A stretch of 64,000 nucleotides of DNA from Paenibacillus graminis (GTDB lineage: Bacteria; Bacillota; Bacilli; Paenibacillales; Paenibacillaceae), in contig NZ_CP009287.1 of assembly GCF_000758705.1 (NCBI RefSeq), positions 7,102,465 through 7,166,464 on the forward strand, in the 5' to 3' direction. The notes under the pieces are model-generated. The model did not search any database and was not told the DNA's origin. It saw only the letters and a list, made by a program, of their open reading frames with translations. Below, piece by piece: positions 42,972-51,735 of the stretch. Both the position numbers and the translations under genes were made by a program. The stretch's first letter is position 1. Each line of letters begins with the position of its first letter.

Positions 42972-44688
42972 ATTCATTTCCTTCCTTTATCCACCATGTC
43001 TGCGGGTCAATGATGTTGCTCATCGAATTAACCCTCACGTTCTGCAGACGTTTGTTGACGGCCGTTATATTTATGCGCTCAGCAAAAAAGATCATCGGCA
43101 CTTCGTCATTCACTAATTTTTGCCATTCGTAATAGACGTTCTTACGGTATTCTTTATCATAAGATTTGATTCCCACGCCTTCCCGAATCAATTCCTCATT
43201 GCGTTTTGAACTGAAGCGCGGGTAATTCCACAGATCAATTTCTCTCCATAAACCCGACGGGTCCGGGTCGCTGGCCAGCCCCCATACCCCGTTGAAGAGC
43301 TCAACTGAGGGGTCATCATTCTCTACAGCTTCATAGAAAGCATTAAGATCCTTAAGCTGTCCGCCGTTTAAGCGTACATCCAGTCCAACGTCACGCCAAT
43401 TCTGCAGAATAGCGCGGGTCCTTGCTTCTGCCGTTGTGCTTCCCGTCATAGCATCATAATGAATAACAAACGGAGCGCCTTTCGGGTCCTCCCGGAACCC
43501 ATCGCCATCCTTGTCCACGTATCCTGCATCATTCAGCAGCGCCTTGGCCCTCTCCGGACTGTAGGGATACGTATTGATTTCTGAATCGGGAATTTTCGCC
43601 CAGCTTGAGCTGGGGACCGGTGTTTCAATCAGACTGCCAAGACCGTAGGAATATTGGTTAATGATCCCTTCACGATCCAACGCATAATACATAGCCTGCC
43701 GCAGGCGTTTATCCGCGAATTTCGGATTATCCATGACAATCTTCTGGGTCTCTTGATCCCAAGATCCAAATTTGAATCCTATGTATTCGTAAGACAGCTC
43801 AGGCGACTGCAGAATATCCACCCGGTCCAGCTGTTTCAGCGAAGCATACGCATCACGCGGGGCAGTAGCGATATCAATGACATCCTTATCAAGAAGATTC
43901 ACGATTTCCTTATCATCGAACACCTTATACTTCACACCGTCCAATAGCGGTTTTCCCTGATAGTAATCCTCAAAGGCCTTCATCTCCACCAGCTGTCCAG
44001 GCTGGATATTGGTCACTTCAAAGGGGCCAATGCCGATGGGATGCTTTCTCACCGGATCGCTGTCCGGCATATCCTTAACCGCGATCCCGCTGTACACTTT
44101 TTTGTTCATCGGGTACGGCCACAGATTATCCAGTGCATTCACCCTTACACTATTCATGGTTATTCTCAGGGTGTAAGGATCGATTACCTTAATCCCGCTG
44201 ATTTCCTTGGCTTTTCCCTTATGATAGGCTTCCACGCCTGTGATCATTTCTACGCTATAGTACCGTGACCCCGTATACTCTGGACTGGCAATGGTTTCTA
44301 GCGCGAATTTCCAATCCTCTACCGTTAATTCATCGCCGTTGTGCCACCGGACGCCTGGCCTTATTCTGAACGTGAACACGGTATGATCGTCTGATTCCTG
44401 CCAGGAAGCGATACCCGGAACCGTGGTTAAGTCATCGTTTACTCTAAACATAGCTTCTGTAATGAATTCCAGTACCTGGTAGTCGTCCTCGCCTTCATAA
44501 AAAGCAGGTTCAAACAGCCCTTGAAACGGAGAGGAGTATCCGTATGTAATCGTTCCTCCAGCTGCAGGCACTTCTGCCTCATTATTCGAAAGAACTCCAT
44601 AGGAAAGCCGCTCCGAGCCTATCCCGCTGCAAGCCGAAAGCATTAACGCCATCGTCAGCACCAGCCCGCAATATCTGCGCTTCATCAT
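42970..44688 (-). CDS. oligopeptide-type ABC transporter substrate-binding lipoprotein (family 5)
   Basis: This 572-residue lipoprotein has a signal peptide with lipobox LSAC (C20) and the family-5 features WQESDDHTVFTFRIRPGVRWHNG (cited in parts: HTVFTFRIRPGVRWHNGD), the tripartite substrate fold, DREGIINQYSYGLG and DGDGFREDPKGAPF, a calcium-like DKDGDG segment near the hinge. It should bind peptides or similar solutes outside the membrane. No oppBCDF-type permease genes lie in the window, so it either serves a transporter encoded elsewhere or is an orphan. Start ATG 44688 has AAGGGAAG 6 nt upstream. Confidence 0.9.
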   Translation of the reverse strand: MMKRRYCGLVLTMALMLSACSGIGSERLSYGVLSNNEAEVPAAGGTITYGYSSPFQGLFEPAFYEGEDDYQVLEFITEAMFRVNDDLTTVPGIASWQESDDHTVFTFRIRPGVRWHNGDELTVEDWKFALETIASPEYTGSRYYSVEMITGVEAYHKGKAKEISGIKVIDPYTLRITMNSVRVNALDNLWPYPMNKKVYSGIAVKDMPDSDPVRKHPIGIGPFEVTNIQPGQLVEMKAFEDYYQGKPLLDGVKYKVFDDKEIVNLLDKDVIDIATAPRDAYASLKQLDRVDILQSPELSYEYIGFKFGSWDQETQKIVMDNPKFADKRLRQAMYYALDREGIINQYSYGLGSLIETPVPSSSWAKIPDSEINTYPYSPERAKALLNDAGYVDKDGDGFREDPKGAPFVIHYDAMTGSTTAEARTRAILQNWRDVGLDVRLNGGQLKDLNAFYEAVENDDPSVELFNGVWGLASDPDPSGLWREIDLWNYPRFSSKRNEELIREGVGIKSYDKEYRKNVYYEWQKLVNDEVPMIFFAERINITAVNKRLQNVRVNSMSNIIDPQTWWIKEGNE

Positions 44689-44823
44689 ATTATTCTTCCC
44701 TTCCGCTTATGTAAGCGTTATCCAAAAAAGTTTTCTTTATATTCTTAAAGTTTCATTGTCATAGTATTTAAGGCTACATTATTGAGAATATACAATTTTC
44801 GTCCTAAAGTGAAGCATTTATAG

Positions 44824-44850
44824 AAAAAAGCCTACCCTTACGGGCAGGCC
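44824..44850 (-). terminator. rho-independent terminator of the MutS2-like gene
   Basis: On the minus strand GCCTGCCC, a GTAA loop and GGGTAGGC are followed by TTTTTT, about 20 bp after the stop codon. Confidence 0.88.
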
Positions 44851-44870
44851 ACATGCTTTTTCTGCAGCAA

Positions 44871-46865
44871 CTATTTTTCTTCTTCCTCGTGAATAATGCT
44901 TAGCCCCTCCACATGCCTTTTCCGCATCAGCTTGCGCTTTTTCCGTGTTTCCTTGCTTTCAAAAATGATATCAAAATCGTATTCTTCAGGGTACAGTTCT
45001 TCCTTCGAGAGGTATGGCTTAAGGCGCTTATGGTTAAATCTCATTTTTTGCTTTTGAATCATGACACCCACCATTCCCATTGCATCCCTTGTCTCGTAGA
45101 CAATCCCCGTCCTGTCCAGCGAATTCACATACACTGCATCACCGATTTCAAAATCCTTTTTCGGCGCTTTACCATCAGCTTCTTGGGCAGGCCCCTGTTC
45201 AACCGCTGGAATTTTGACCGGCCCTGCTGCTTCGGTTGGGAGCGGTTCTGTACGCTGTATCTCCTGCTTCGCTCTTTCAGCAGGCCTATGGTGTCCTGAA
45301 CAGTTCAAGCTGTCCCAGCGCCCTCTGTCCCCATCCATTTCACGCTGCTGCTCCACAAGCTGCTGCGAGCGCCGGATCACAGTCTCCGGAATACCCAGCT
45401 TCTCGGCAATCTGCAGGGCATAGCTTTCACCTGCTTCACCAATTGTCAACCGGTACAGCGGCTGCAGAGTGTCCTTGTCAAACTCCATCCGCGCATTTTG
45501 GAACCCGCTGGTAGAGGCTGCAAAAACCTTAAGCTCATTAAAATGGGTAGTCACTATGATATTTGCGCCTTTACGGTTCAATTCCTCAAGTATAGCAATA
45601 GACAGCGCAAAACCTTCTCCCGGGTCCGTACCCGCCGCAAGCTCATCGATCAGCAGCAGTACGCCTTTGCCCGCATCTCTCAGCATTCCCTCAATACTCC
45701 TCATCTGTGCTGAAAAGGTGCTCAGAGACTGTGTCAGGCTCTGTCCGTCGCCAATTACGCTGATTACATCCGTGAACACTGTAAAGTCGCTGCCTTCCTC
45801 TACAGGCACCAGCAGGCCGGACTGCACCATTAAGGTTAATAGTCCCAGCGTCTTGAGTACAACGGTTTTGCCGCCCGTATTCGGTCCGGTGACTATTAGA
45901 GATTTATACCCATTGCCGAATTCCAGGCTGACGGGTATCATTCCTTCCAGCTTGGGATGCCTGCCCCCATTCATTCTCAGATAGCCGCGGTCGTTCAGAG
46001 CCACACTTCTCGCCCCCATCGTCCGGGCGTATTTGGCTTTGGCGAAGATAAAATCGTAATTCCCCGTGATCTCAATATTCAGCCGCAGCGCCGCCTGTTC
46101 CTGCTCCAGCAGGCCGGTCAGCATGCTTAAAATCAGCATCTCCTCCCTGGCCTCTTCAGCAGCCAGCAATTCAAGCTCCCCTTGCAGCGAAGCAATCTCA
46201 TAAGGCTCAACAAAAACGGTTTGCCCGCTGGTGGACTGATCCAGCACCGCTCCCTTTACCTGCTTGTGATATTCCCGCTTTACGGGAATCACATACCGCC
46301 CGCCGCGCATACTTACCAGATTCTCCTGCAGGATTCCCTGGTGTTTGGCCATTACAGCTTCAATCTTCCGCTGCAGCCTGTCCTTAGCCACAGCCAGCCG
46401 TTTCCGGACCCGTTCCAGCCCCTTGCTGGCGTGGTCGTCAATGGTCCCTAACCGGATGCAGCGTTCAATCTCCTCCCGCACCCCGCTCAGTTCCATCAGA
46501 GACGCTGCATAGGATGCAATTCGCGGAGCACTCTGCTCTTTGGCCTGCATGTATTTACGGAGCTGACTGCAGCTCTGCAGAAACACCGAGACCGCCATAA
46601 AATCCTTCTCGCTGTACAAATATCCCGTTCCCAGCAAAGACATCAGCCACTCCATTCCCTCCAGAGAAGGGATCGGTACACTTGCCCCTTTCTCCAAAAG
46701 ATCCTTTGCCTCAGCAGTTTCATCCAGCGCCCGGTGAATCGCTGGCAGATAGGTCATAGGCGTAAGACCCCCCACCGCTTTTTTTCCTTCATAAGATACT
46801 GCATAACGCCCAAGATCTTGCTTCATTTCTTCATATTGCAGTGTTACCTGGCTTTCTGTATTCAT
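44871..46865 (-). CDS. MutS2-like ATPase lacking the C-terminal Smr nuclease domain
   Basis: This 664-residue protein has the MutS2 order: helical lever/clamp region, the VLDQSTSGQTVFVEP block (208-220), Walker A GPNTGGKT (327-334), the QSLSTFSAQM helix, Walker B LLLIDELAAGTDP (D407, E408) and TTHFNELK. After a coiled segment it has an SH3/KOW-like part (FEIGDAVYVNSLDRTGIVYE) and then a Lys/Arg-rich tail where the Smr domain of MutS2 would be. MutS2 (about 785 aa) rescues collided ribosomes or suppresses recombination; the Smr domain supplies nuclease activity. I infer a paralogue that uses ATP-driven separation only. The canonical mutS2 is expected elsewhere. GGAGGAG precedes the start. Confidence 0.88.
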   Translation of the reverse strand: MNTESQVTLQYEEMKQDLGRYAVSYEGKKAVGGLTPMTYLPAIHRALDETAEAKDLLEKGASVPIPSLEGMEWLMSLLGTGYLYSEKDFMAVSVFLQSCSQLRKYMQAKEQSAPRIASYAASLMELSGVREEIERCIRLGTIDDHASKGLERVRKRLAVAKDRLQRKIEAVMAKHQGILQENLVSMRGGRYVIPVKREYHKQVKGAVLDQSTSGQTVFVEPYEIASLQGELELLAAEEAREEMLILSMLTGLLEQEQAALRLNIEITGNYDFIFAKAKYARTMGARSVALNDRGYLRMNGGRHPKLEGMIPVSLEFGNGYKSLIVTGPNTGGKTVVLKTLGLLTLMVQSGLLVPVEEGSDFTVFTDVISVIGDGQSLTQSLSTFSAQMRSIEGMLRDAGKGVLLLIDELAAGTDPGEGFALSIAILEELNRKGANIIVTTHFNELKVFAASTSGFQNARMEFDKDTLQPLYRLTIGEAGESYALQIAEKLGIPETVIRRSQQLVEQQREMDGDRGRWDSLNCSGHHRPAERAKQEIQRTEPLPTEAAGPVKIPAVEQGPAQEADGKAPKKDFEIGDAVYVNSLDRTGIVYETRDAMGMVGVMIQKQKMRFNHKRLKPYLSKEELYPEEYDFDIIFESKETRKKRKLMRKRHVEGLSIIHEEEEK

Positions 46866-46929
46866 TGGTACTGCTCCTCCTTATACCTCGCCTGAGCTCC
46901 CAGGGCGGGCTTCTGTTCTGCCCCAACGC

Positions 46930-46972
46930 AAAAAGGGCAAAGACTGCCACTACGGCAGTCTTTGCCCTCATC
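46930..46972 (-). terminator. rho-independent terminator in the MutS2-like leader
   Basis: A perfect 14-bp stem (GGGCAAAGACTGCC with GGCAGTCTTTGCCC, 4-nt loop) is followed by TTTTT on the minus strand, 65 bp before the MutS2-like start codon. As no gene directly precedes it, it may attenuate that gene or end a small RNA. Confidence 0.8.
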
Positions 46973-47039
46973 TGCTGCTGTCACCCTCTTTGTGCCTCAG
47001 TCTGTTTCCATTTAACGGGAATTTCAGCCTGAAGACAGA

Positions 47040-47069
47040 AAAAACCGTGCTGCAAGAGCACGGTTTAAT
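47040..47069 (-). terminator. second rho-independent terminator in the same leader
   Basis: AAACCGTGCT, loop CTTGC, AGCACGGTTT then TTTT on the minus strand. It lies 70 bp upstream of the terminator at 46930-46972. Confidence 0.75.
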
Positions 47070-47324
47070 CACAAAGAGAACAACAGCCGTAAAGAGGCCA
47101 TATGACGCTTCGCGTGTGTCCTTAACTAATTCATCCATCCTCCCGAAACCGGAATACATCCTGCTGGACATACTCAAATACAACACGCTTTAAGCATAAA
47201 GCGAGCCCTGGGCGGCTTACGGGTCAGACGATATGAAATTGCTTAGTTAAGAACGCTCACCAACATCAAAATTTCCCCTTTAGTTATAGGATACCTGTAA
47301 TTTACTACATTCCGCTGTCTGCGT

Positions 47325-47388
47325 CAAATATCTGAACTGCAAGATGAATTGTGGCATGAAACAAATAAGTCCCTATATTTAAATAAAA
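47325..47388. repeat. dispersed intergenic repeat, copy C (partial)
   Basis: AATTGTGGCATGAAACAAAT, then AAGTCCCTATATTTAAATAA match the right half of copies A and B. The element runs into the rpsR terminator. Confidence 0.55.
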
Positions 47389-47413
47389 AAGCAGCCGAGT
47401 GGTCGGCTGCTTC
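47385..47413 (-). terminator. rho-independent terminator of the rpsF-ssb-rpsR operon
   Basis: Minus-strand stem AAGCAGCCGA/TCGGCTGCTT with a 4-nt loop, followed by TTTT, 11 bp after the rpsR stop codon. Confidence 0.88.
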
Positions 47414-47423
47414 ATAAAACGTC

Positions 47424-47696
47424 CTATTCCGTTGTGTAAGGCAGCAGCGCGATTTGACGCGAGCGTTTTACAGCAATGGTCAGAGCGCGTTGGTATTTTG
47501 CACTTGTACCTGTTACACGACGCGGCAAGATCTTTCCGCGTTCGCTGATAAACTTCTTCAGAAGTTCAGTGTCCTTGTAGTCAATGTGAGTAATCTTGTT
47601 CACAGTGAAGTAGCACACTTTTTTGCGCTTGTTGCGTCCACCACGACGTGCAGGTCTTTTGTCGTTTTCTCCGCCTTCTCTTTGTTTGAAAGCCAT
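47424..47696 (-). CDS. rpsR: 30S ribosomal protein S18
   Basis: This 90-residue S18 has the conserved [17 protein letters not shown] and [22 protein letters not shown] (given in parts: [19 protein letters not shown]) blocks; a single cysteine is present (no zinc-ribbon set). S18 binds S6 on the 30S platform. Last gene of rpsF-ssb-rpsR, 21 bp after ssb. Confidence 0.98.
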   Translation of the reverse strand: MAFKQREGGENDKRPARRGGRNKRKKVCYFTVNKITHIDYKDTELLKKFISERGKILPRRVTGTSAKYQRALTIAVKRSRQIALLPYTTE

Positions 47697-47717
47697 GTCA
47701 GTTCAGTCCTTTCCTAA

Positions 47718-48218
47718 TTAAAATGGCAAATCATCGTCCGATATATCGATCGGTTTTCCATCGCCCGAAAAAGGATCTTGATTATTGTTGTTACGCGAGA
47801 AATTATTGTTATTTCCGCGTCCACTGTTACCGCCGCCACCATAGGATGGTTCTTCAGGTACATTCCCGCCACTTGGCGCATTGCCACCTTCACGATTCTG
47901 CGAAGATTCCAGAAAACGGACATTATCGGCAATAACTTCAGTAACGTATACACGTTTGCCTTCGTTATTCTCGTAATTCCGTACTTGAATGCGTCCTTCC
48001 ACGGCTGTCAGACGTCCTTTGCGCAAGTAATTGGCACAGGTCTCAGCCAGCTGTCTCCAGGTTACTACCGGGATGAAGTCCGCTTCGCGTTCGCCGTTTT
48101 GGCCCGTAAAGTTGCGGTCTACGGCAAGCGTAAACTGCGTTACAGCAACACCAGCAGGAGTATAACGAAGTTCCGGGTCACGGGTCAACCGACCGATCAG
48201 AATGATACGGTTCAACAA
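47718..48218 (-). CDS. ssb: single-stranded DNA-binding protein
   Basis: This 166-residue SSB has the OB-fold ([20 protein letters not shown], then [20 protein letters not shown] after DFIP), a Gly/Asn-rich flexible region and the acidic tail DISDDDLPF that recruits repair and replication partners. In the rpsF-ssb-rpsR arrangement it is the essential replicative SSB. Confidence 0.98.
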   Translation of the reverse strand: MLNRIILIGRLTRDPELRYTPAGVAVTQFTLAVDRNFTGQNGEREADFIPVVTWRQLAETCANYLRKGRLTAVEGRIQVRNYENNEGKRVYVTEVIADNVRFLESSQNREGGNAPSGGNVPEEPSYGGGGNSGRGNNNNFSRNNNNQDPFSGDGKPIDISDDDLPF

Positions 48219-48265
48219 TTCTGTCCCCTCCTTATAAGCGATTCGTTACAAAGCTTGTCAAGATC

Positions 48266-48550
48266 TTAGGCAACGTCGTTCGTAATGAGATAACGAATGA
48301 CTTCGTCAGAAATCTTCATGATACGTTCCAATTCAGTAACTACTGCAGGTTCTGCAGTAAAGTTAACCAAAACATAAACGCCATCACGGAATTTCTTGAT
48401 CTCATACGCAAGACGGCGTTTACCTTGCACATCGTGCTTTGTAATTTCTCCGCCGTTGGAGATGATGCCTTGGAATTTTTCGACTGCTGCTTGAACGGCT
48501 TCTTGTTCAATGTCAGGACGAATAATGTACATGACTTCATATTTGCGCAT
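48266..48550 (-). CDS. rpsF: 30S ribosomal protein S6
   Basis: This 94-residue protein (MRKYEVMYIIRPDIEQEAV, then GKRRLAYEIKKFRDGVYVLV) is S6, the S18 partner. I start at ATG 48550, which has AAGGAGG 8 nt upstream; an ATG three codons earlier overlaps that site. S6-S18 complexes often repress their own mRNA by binding a leader hairpin; a stem CCTGA/TCAGG lies in the leader at about 48574-48588, but the bulged CCG of the known element is not clearly present. Confidence 0.98.
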   Translation of the reverse strand: MRKYEVMYIIRPDIEQEAVQAAVEKFQGIISNGGEITKHDVQGKRRLAYEIKKFRDGVYVLVNFTAEPAVVTELERIMKISDEVIRYLITNDVA

Positions 48551-48631
48551 AATTTTCACCTCCTTATGGTCTGAGGCCCCTGATCACGTCAGGAGCAAGG
48601 AACGAGCACAAACATAGACTCGCACCAAATT

Positions 48632-48660
48632 AATATACCAAATTGTCCAGAAGAGTGCAA
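48632..48660 (-). promoter_or_regulatory. sigma-A promoter of rpsF-ssb-rpsR
   Basis: TTGCAC (48660-48655), a 17-bp spacer and TATATT (48637-48632) on the minus strand, about 75 nt ahead of the rpsF start codon. Confidence 0.75.
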
Positions 48661-48768
48661 GTTATATTTATGAAGGAAGGTCATGGATACTTTTTGGTTA
48701 CATGAAGACCAGGCCATAGGCGCACAATAACACAGCAATACTCACTTTTGTTAAGGAGGAATGGTTCA

Positions 48769-48966
48769 ATGGGCGAACAAACCGAATACGAAAAAGGCGA
48801 CAAAGCCCCGAATCCGGGCATCTATACGGAGGTAGGCGAAGCACGCAGCTTCCACACCCAAATTCAGAATCCCAAACGGATCGAAATGAAGAAGGGTGAC
48901 ACCTTTCCTGAAACCTCTAACAAAGACCGCAAGTGGAAAAAGGCGGAAAAGGCACGGGTTCATTAA
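48769..48966 (+). CDS. yjzC: YjzC family small protein
   Basis: This 65-residue protein begins MGEQTEYEKGDKAPNPGIYT and continues EVGEARSFHTQIQNPKRIE, closely following the pattern of Bacillus YjzC. It is hydrophilic and ends in Lys-rich KWKKAEKARVH. Function is unknown. ATG 48769 has TAAGGAGG upstream; the frame's earlier ATG lies inside the ribosome-binding site. Transcribed opposite to the rpsF operon. Confidence 0.88.
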   Translation: MGEQTEYEKGDKAPNPGIYTEVGEARSFHTQIQNPKRIEMKKGDTFPETSNKDRKWKKAEKARVH

Positions 48967-49326
48967 TTTTTTTAAGCTGCATGTATAAAAAAAACATTAT
49001 GACACATACTATTCTCAGGCAGTACAAAAGAGAGGTGTGGTTCCGTTGGACGTCGTAGACGAACACAATCACAAGGATTCTGAATCAGCATCTATTGTAA
49101 GTCGGGGAGAGTAAAGGCTGCCCCTTAAAAAAGGGTTAAGCCTGGCAAAACCTGCATCACTTTAGCGGCTATAGACAGATAAAATCCGAACATCATTGAT
49201 GTACTGCCTCTCAAGAGGGACCCGAAAAGGTCCCTCTTTTGTTTTCACTTAAACCGTGCGAAATAAATAAAAAAACCTCCGTTATCTCAACGAAGGATTC
49301 ATAAGTGAACGTATGTAGAACTGAAA
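48967..49326. other. intergenic region, one very short possible ORF
   Basis: No firm gene. A 22-codon frame starting at TTG 49046 with GAGGTG upstream (ending TAA 49114) is too short to support. Hairpin AAAAGGGTT is not part of a clear structure. It ends at the terminator listed next and the tRNA-Ser gene. Confidence 0.4.
49214..49241. terminator. bidirectional rho-independent terminator
   Basis: AGAGGGACC, loop CGAAAA and GGTCCCTCT form a perfect 9-bp stem followed by TTTT on the plus strand. On the minus strand it lies 86 bp after the tRNA-Ser gene, whose flanking U-tract is weaker. Confidence 0.75.
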
Positions 49327-49417
49327 TGGCGGAGAGGGTGGGATTCGAACCCACGCACGCTGTGACACGCCTAACTGATTTCGAGTCAGCCCCCTTGGGC
49401 CTCTTGGGTACCTCTCC
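49327..49417 (-). tRNA. tRNA-Ser (anticodon CGA)
   Basis: Read on the minus strand, acceptor GGAGAGG pairs with CCTCTCC; the anticodon stem-loop is CTGA-CTCGAAA-TCAG with anticodon CGA (reads UCG). A long class II variable arm (around GGCGTGTCACAGCGTGC) and TPsiC arm GTGGG-TTCGAAT-CCCAC follow. Discriminator G and CCA are encoded. Length 91 nt suits a serine tRNA. Confidence 0.97.
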
Positions 49418-49460
49418 GCAGCAAGATTTATTGTAACACGCCAGTTTTACTTTTGCAAGT

Positions 49461-49673
49461 TTAATTATTCGTGGTTTCACCCTCGGCGGAACGCAGCACT
49501 TTTTTCATATTCTTCTCGAACTTAGCCCGGGGAATGAGAACACTGTGATGACAGCCGGTACATTTAATCCGGATATCCATCCCCATCCTGATGATCTCCA
49601 TTTCATTGGTTCCGCAAGGATGCGGCTTTTTCATGAGAACAATATCGCCAAGCCCAAAAACCTTCCGTTCCAT
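49461..49673 (-). CDS. DUF951 family protein (YyzM-like)
   Basis: This 70-residue protein is the DUF951 type: VFGLGDIVLMKKPHPCGTNE, then MDIRIKCTGCHHSVLIPRAK, with C20 and the CxxC pair. Its start shares one base with the mscS stop (TAATG), which implies coupled translation. Such proteins sit beside mscS-like and parB genes in many Firmicutes; role unknown, though a zinc-binding or nucleic-acid role is suggested by the cysteines. Confidence 0.9.
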   Translation of the reverse strand: MERKVFGLGDIVLMKKPHPCGTNEMEIIRMGMDIRIKCTGCHHSVLIPRAKFEKNMKKVLRSAEGETTNN

Positions 49674-50698
49674 TACTTCTCCCCCTTTTCTTCCTCATGC
49701 GTGGCAGCAACCTGTCTGTCAGGTCGATTCCCCGAGGATTCGCGCCCACTGGGCGGCGCCTCCAAGGCCTCCATTTCCCTCGCAGCCCTTTCAGCCTGTT
49801 CCGCTTGTTCACGCGCCTCCTGCTCAGCCTTAGCCGCCTCCAGCGCCGTCTGTTTCTCCAATGCCCGCTTGATATCGCTTTGGATTTGCCGCTCCGCAGC
49901 ATCCCTGGCATTCGGAAGACAATGGGCCGCTACTCGAATCACATATTCCGAGGTGCTCATCGACTGAATTCCCAGAATATTCGGATAGGCTACGACATTT
50001 GTGTTCCGCTCTTCTATCCCCTTAAGCGCTTCTCCAATCAGAGCGAGCGTGGCCTCCAGCCCCCGTTCGATCTTTACAGGAACATCCACTACCGCGAGCG
50101 CATTAGCCAGCGAATAGTTCGTTACGTTGATAATTGTTCCATTGGGGATAATATGCACCTCACCGGTGCTGCTAAGCAGCCTCGTCGTTCTGAGGCCAAT
50201 CATTTCTACCGTCCCCTTGTAGGTCCCTGTCTGAATCACATCGCCAACTGCGAACTGATCTTCAAAAATAATAAAAAAGCCTGTTATTACATCCTTGACC
50301 AAACTCTGCGCGCCAAACCCGATGGCAAGCCCGACTACTCCGGCTCCGGCCAATAATGGACCCAAATCGAAATGGAACTCTGAAAGAACCAGCATGATCA
50401 TTACAAAATTGCAAATGAACGTAACCACATTTTTCAGCAGCCCGCCAACGGTTGAGAATCTGCGGCTATCACCCAACAGCCTCCCGCGGGTCTCCTTTTC
50501 CATTGAACGGTCGATCACCTTAGATACAACCTTTATAATGATACGGGTCAAAATAAAGATTAAAAGAATACGCAGCCCTGCAAATAGTACGTTCGCCCAC
50601 ATATTCGCATCTGTTAACAAATTCCATACTTTATCCTTGAACTTTACCGCACTTTCCACAGCATTTGCAGTAGTTGCTTCAAGCATCCACCTATTCAT
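49673..50698 (-). CDS. small-conductance mechanosensitive ion channel (MscS family)
   Basis: This 341-residue protein has three membrane helices (about 35-57, 83-105 and the pore helix near 115-140, AGAGVVGLAIGFGAQSLVKD), the beta domain (GTVEMIGLRTTRLLSSTGEV and HIIPNGTIINVTNYS) and a cytoplasmic alpha/beta domain. It releases solutes during hypo-osmotic shock. After about residue 285 a Glu/Ala-rich coiled tail follows that is longer than in YkuT-type relatives. It is fourth-last in a run of four closely packed genes and overlaps DUF3343. Confidence 0.92.
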   Translation of the reverse strand: MNRWMLEATTANAVESAVKFKDKVWNLLTDANMWANVLFAGLRILLIFILTRIIIKVVSKVIDRSMEKETRGRLLGDSRRFSTVGGLLKNVVTFICNFVMIMLVLSEFHFDLGPLLAGAGVVGLAIGFGAQSLVKDVITGFFIIFEDQFAVGDVIQTGTYKGTVEMIGLRTTRLLSSTGEVHIIPNGTIINVTNYSLANALAVVDVPVKIERGLEATLALIGEALKGIEERNTNVVAYPNILGIQSMSTSEYVIRVAAHCLPNARDAAERQIQSDIKRALEKQTALEAAKAEQEAREQAEQAERAAREMEALEAPPSGRESSGNRPDRQVAATHEEEKGEK

Positions 50699-50963
50699 CT
50701 AACCCCTCCTTTTCCCCAATCAATGCGTAGCCGCCTTCTTCCATCTCTCTAAAGATCCCGCGTATTTCAACACTCTGCTCTTCTACAATCTTCCGAACCT
50801 CACCAAGCGCTCCGCGAAAGAATTGGATCGACATTGCACACCCGGCGGTAATCTCCTTCGGAGTAGGGAAGATATCAATTTCGATCCCTGCATATTCAAG
50901 CAGCATCTCAGCGCGCAGCGCCTGTTGGGTCGAGTCAAAGGCGATCAGAAGTTCCTCATCCAT
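50691..50963 (-). CDS. DUF3343 family small protein
   Basis: This 90-residue protein has the DUF3343 pattern (LLIAFDSTQQALRAEMLLEY, then IDIFPTPKEITAGCAMSIQF), a ferredoxin-like fold with one conserved cysteine (G-C-A). DUF3343 proteins often sit beside sulfur-carrier and desulfurase-like genes; here a cysteine desulfurase-like gene lies 1.4 kb away. Its end overlaps the mscS start by 8 bp. ATG 50963 has GGAGG 7 nt upstream. Function unknown. Confidence 0.88.
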   Translation of the reverse strand: MDEELLIAFDSTQQALRAEMLLEYAGIEIDIFPTPKEITAGCAMSIQFFRGALGEVRKIVEEQSVEIRGIFREMEEGGYALIGEKEGLDE

Positions 50964-51126
50964 ATGCAAGCCTCCTTCTGGGTTTATCGTCCTATCTCTT
51001 TACCGCGAAGTATAAAAAACATTTTTCATCCATATACTAGGAACATTAACAGGCTATCAAGCTGAAATATAATTGCTAACCTTGCTGGTATTTTCACATC
51101 TTCTCCGTCTGAGAAAGGAAGATTAT

Positions 51127-51735
51127 ATGAATGTCTCTTCGAAAGCTGTCCCTTTGCCGGAACCGTCTTGTTTAAAAATATCACATGCAGATCCCAATAT
51201 CTATTCGGCCATTACACACCGGCTGCTGTTTCATTTTTCCCGTACCAATGCGGATACACCCATTATTATCGTCTGCGTGGGTACAGACCGATCCACCGGT
51301 GATTCGCTCGGTCCGCTTGTCGGTACAGCATTAGCCCGTTTCCATAGTCCCTTATTTCATTTGTATGGCACATTAGACGAGCCTGTACATGCTGTAAATT
51401 TGCAAGAAACACTTACCCTTATTCACGAAAAACACAACAATCCATTCATCATCGGCATCGACGCCTGCCTGGGCCATTCCGCCAGTGTCGGCTGCATTCA
51501 GGTGGTTGACGGTCCGCTGAGGCCCGGAGCTGGGGTGAATAAGCAGCTCCCCCCTGTCGGAGATATTCATCTCACCGGAATTGTAAATGTCGGCGGATTT
51601 ATGGAGTACTTCGTCCTGCAGAATACTAGATTAAGTCTGGTCATGCGATTGTCGGATATCATTGCTTCCAGTCTCTATTCCGCCTTGAAACAATGGAATC
51701 TCCATGCTAGTTCTGCTGCGACGCGAGAGCGATAA
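51127..51735 (+). CDS. yyaC: spore protease YyaC
   Basis: This 202-residue protein has the YyaC/GPR-like core IIIVCVGTDRSTGDSLGPLV and HAVNLQETLTLIHEKHNNPF, with IIGIDACLGHSASVGCIQVV. YyaC is annotated in Bacillus as a spore-specific protease-like protein and marks a sporulating organism. ATG 51127 has AAAGGAAG upstream. It is the only plus-strand gene between yjzC and the origin; its 3' end overlaps the convergent DUF4446 gene by 29 bp. Confidence 0.92.
   Translation: MNVSSKAVPLPEPSCLKISHADPNIYSAITHRLLFHFSRTNADTPIIIVCVGTDRSTGDSLGPLVGTALARFHSPLFHLYGTLDEPVHAVNLQETLTLIHEKHNNPFIIGIDACLGHSASVGCIQVVDGPLRPGAGVNKQLPPVGDIHLTGIVNVGGFMEYFVLQNTRLSLVMRLSDIIASSLYSALKQWNLHASSAATRER

Larger units (their letters stand above)
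46866..47423. other. 558-bp spacer with two tandem minus-strand terminators and a repeat copy
   Basis: Upstream of the MutS2-like gene on its strand, two intrinsic terminators occur 70 nt apart: AACCGTGCT/AGCACGGTT plus T6 (47069-47040) and GGGCAAAGACTGCC/GGCAGTCTTTGCCC plus T5 (46972-46930). A 57-codon frame (ATG 47141) spans the first one and has GGGAGG directly against its ATG; I do not call it. The arrangement looks like a leader RNA or small transcript, but it fits no riboswitch that I recognise. Repeat copy C (47325-47388) lies at the right end. Confidence 0.5.

Noticed and set aside
46968..47186. 72-codon minus-strand frame before the MutS2-like gene
   Set aside because: It runs through two intrinsic terminators and its Shine-Dalgarno touches the ATG.
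46866..47300. Known riboswitch upstream of the MutS2-like gene (M-box, T-box, manganese)
   Set aside because: The conserved strings of these classes are not present; only generic hairpins are.
49046..49114. 22-codon TTG-start frame after yjzC
   Set aside because: Too short and no conserved feature; left as a note only.
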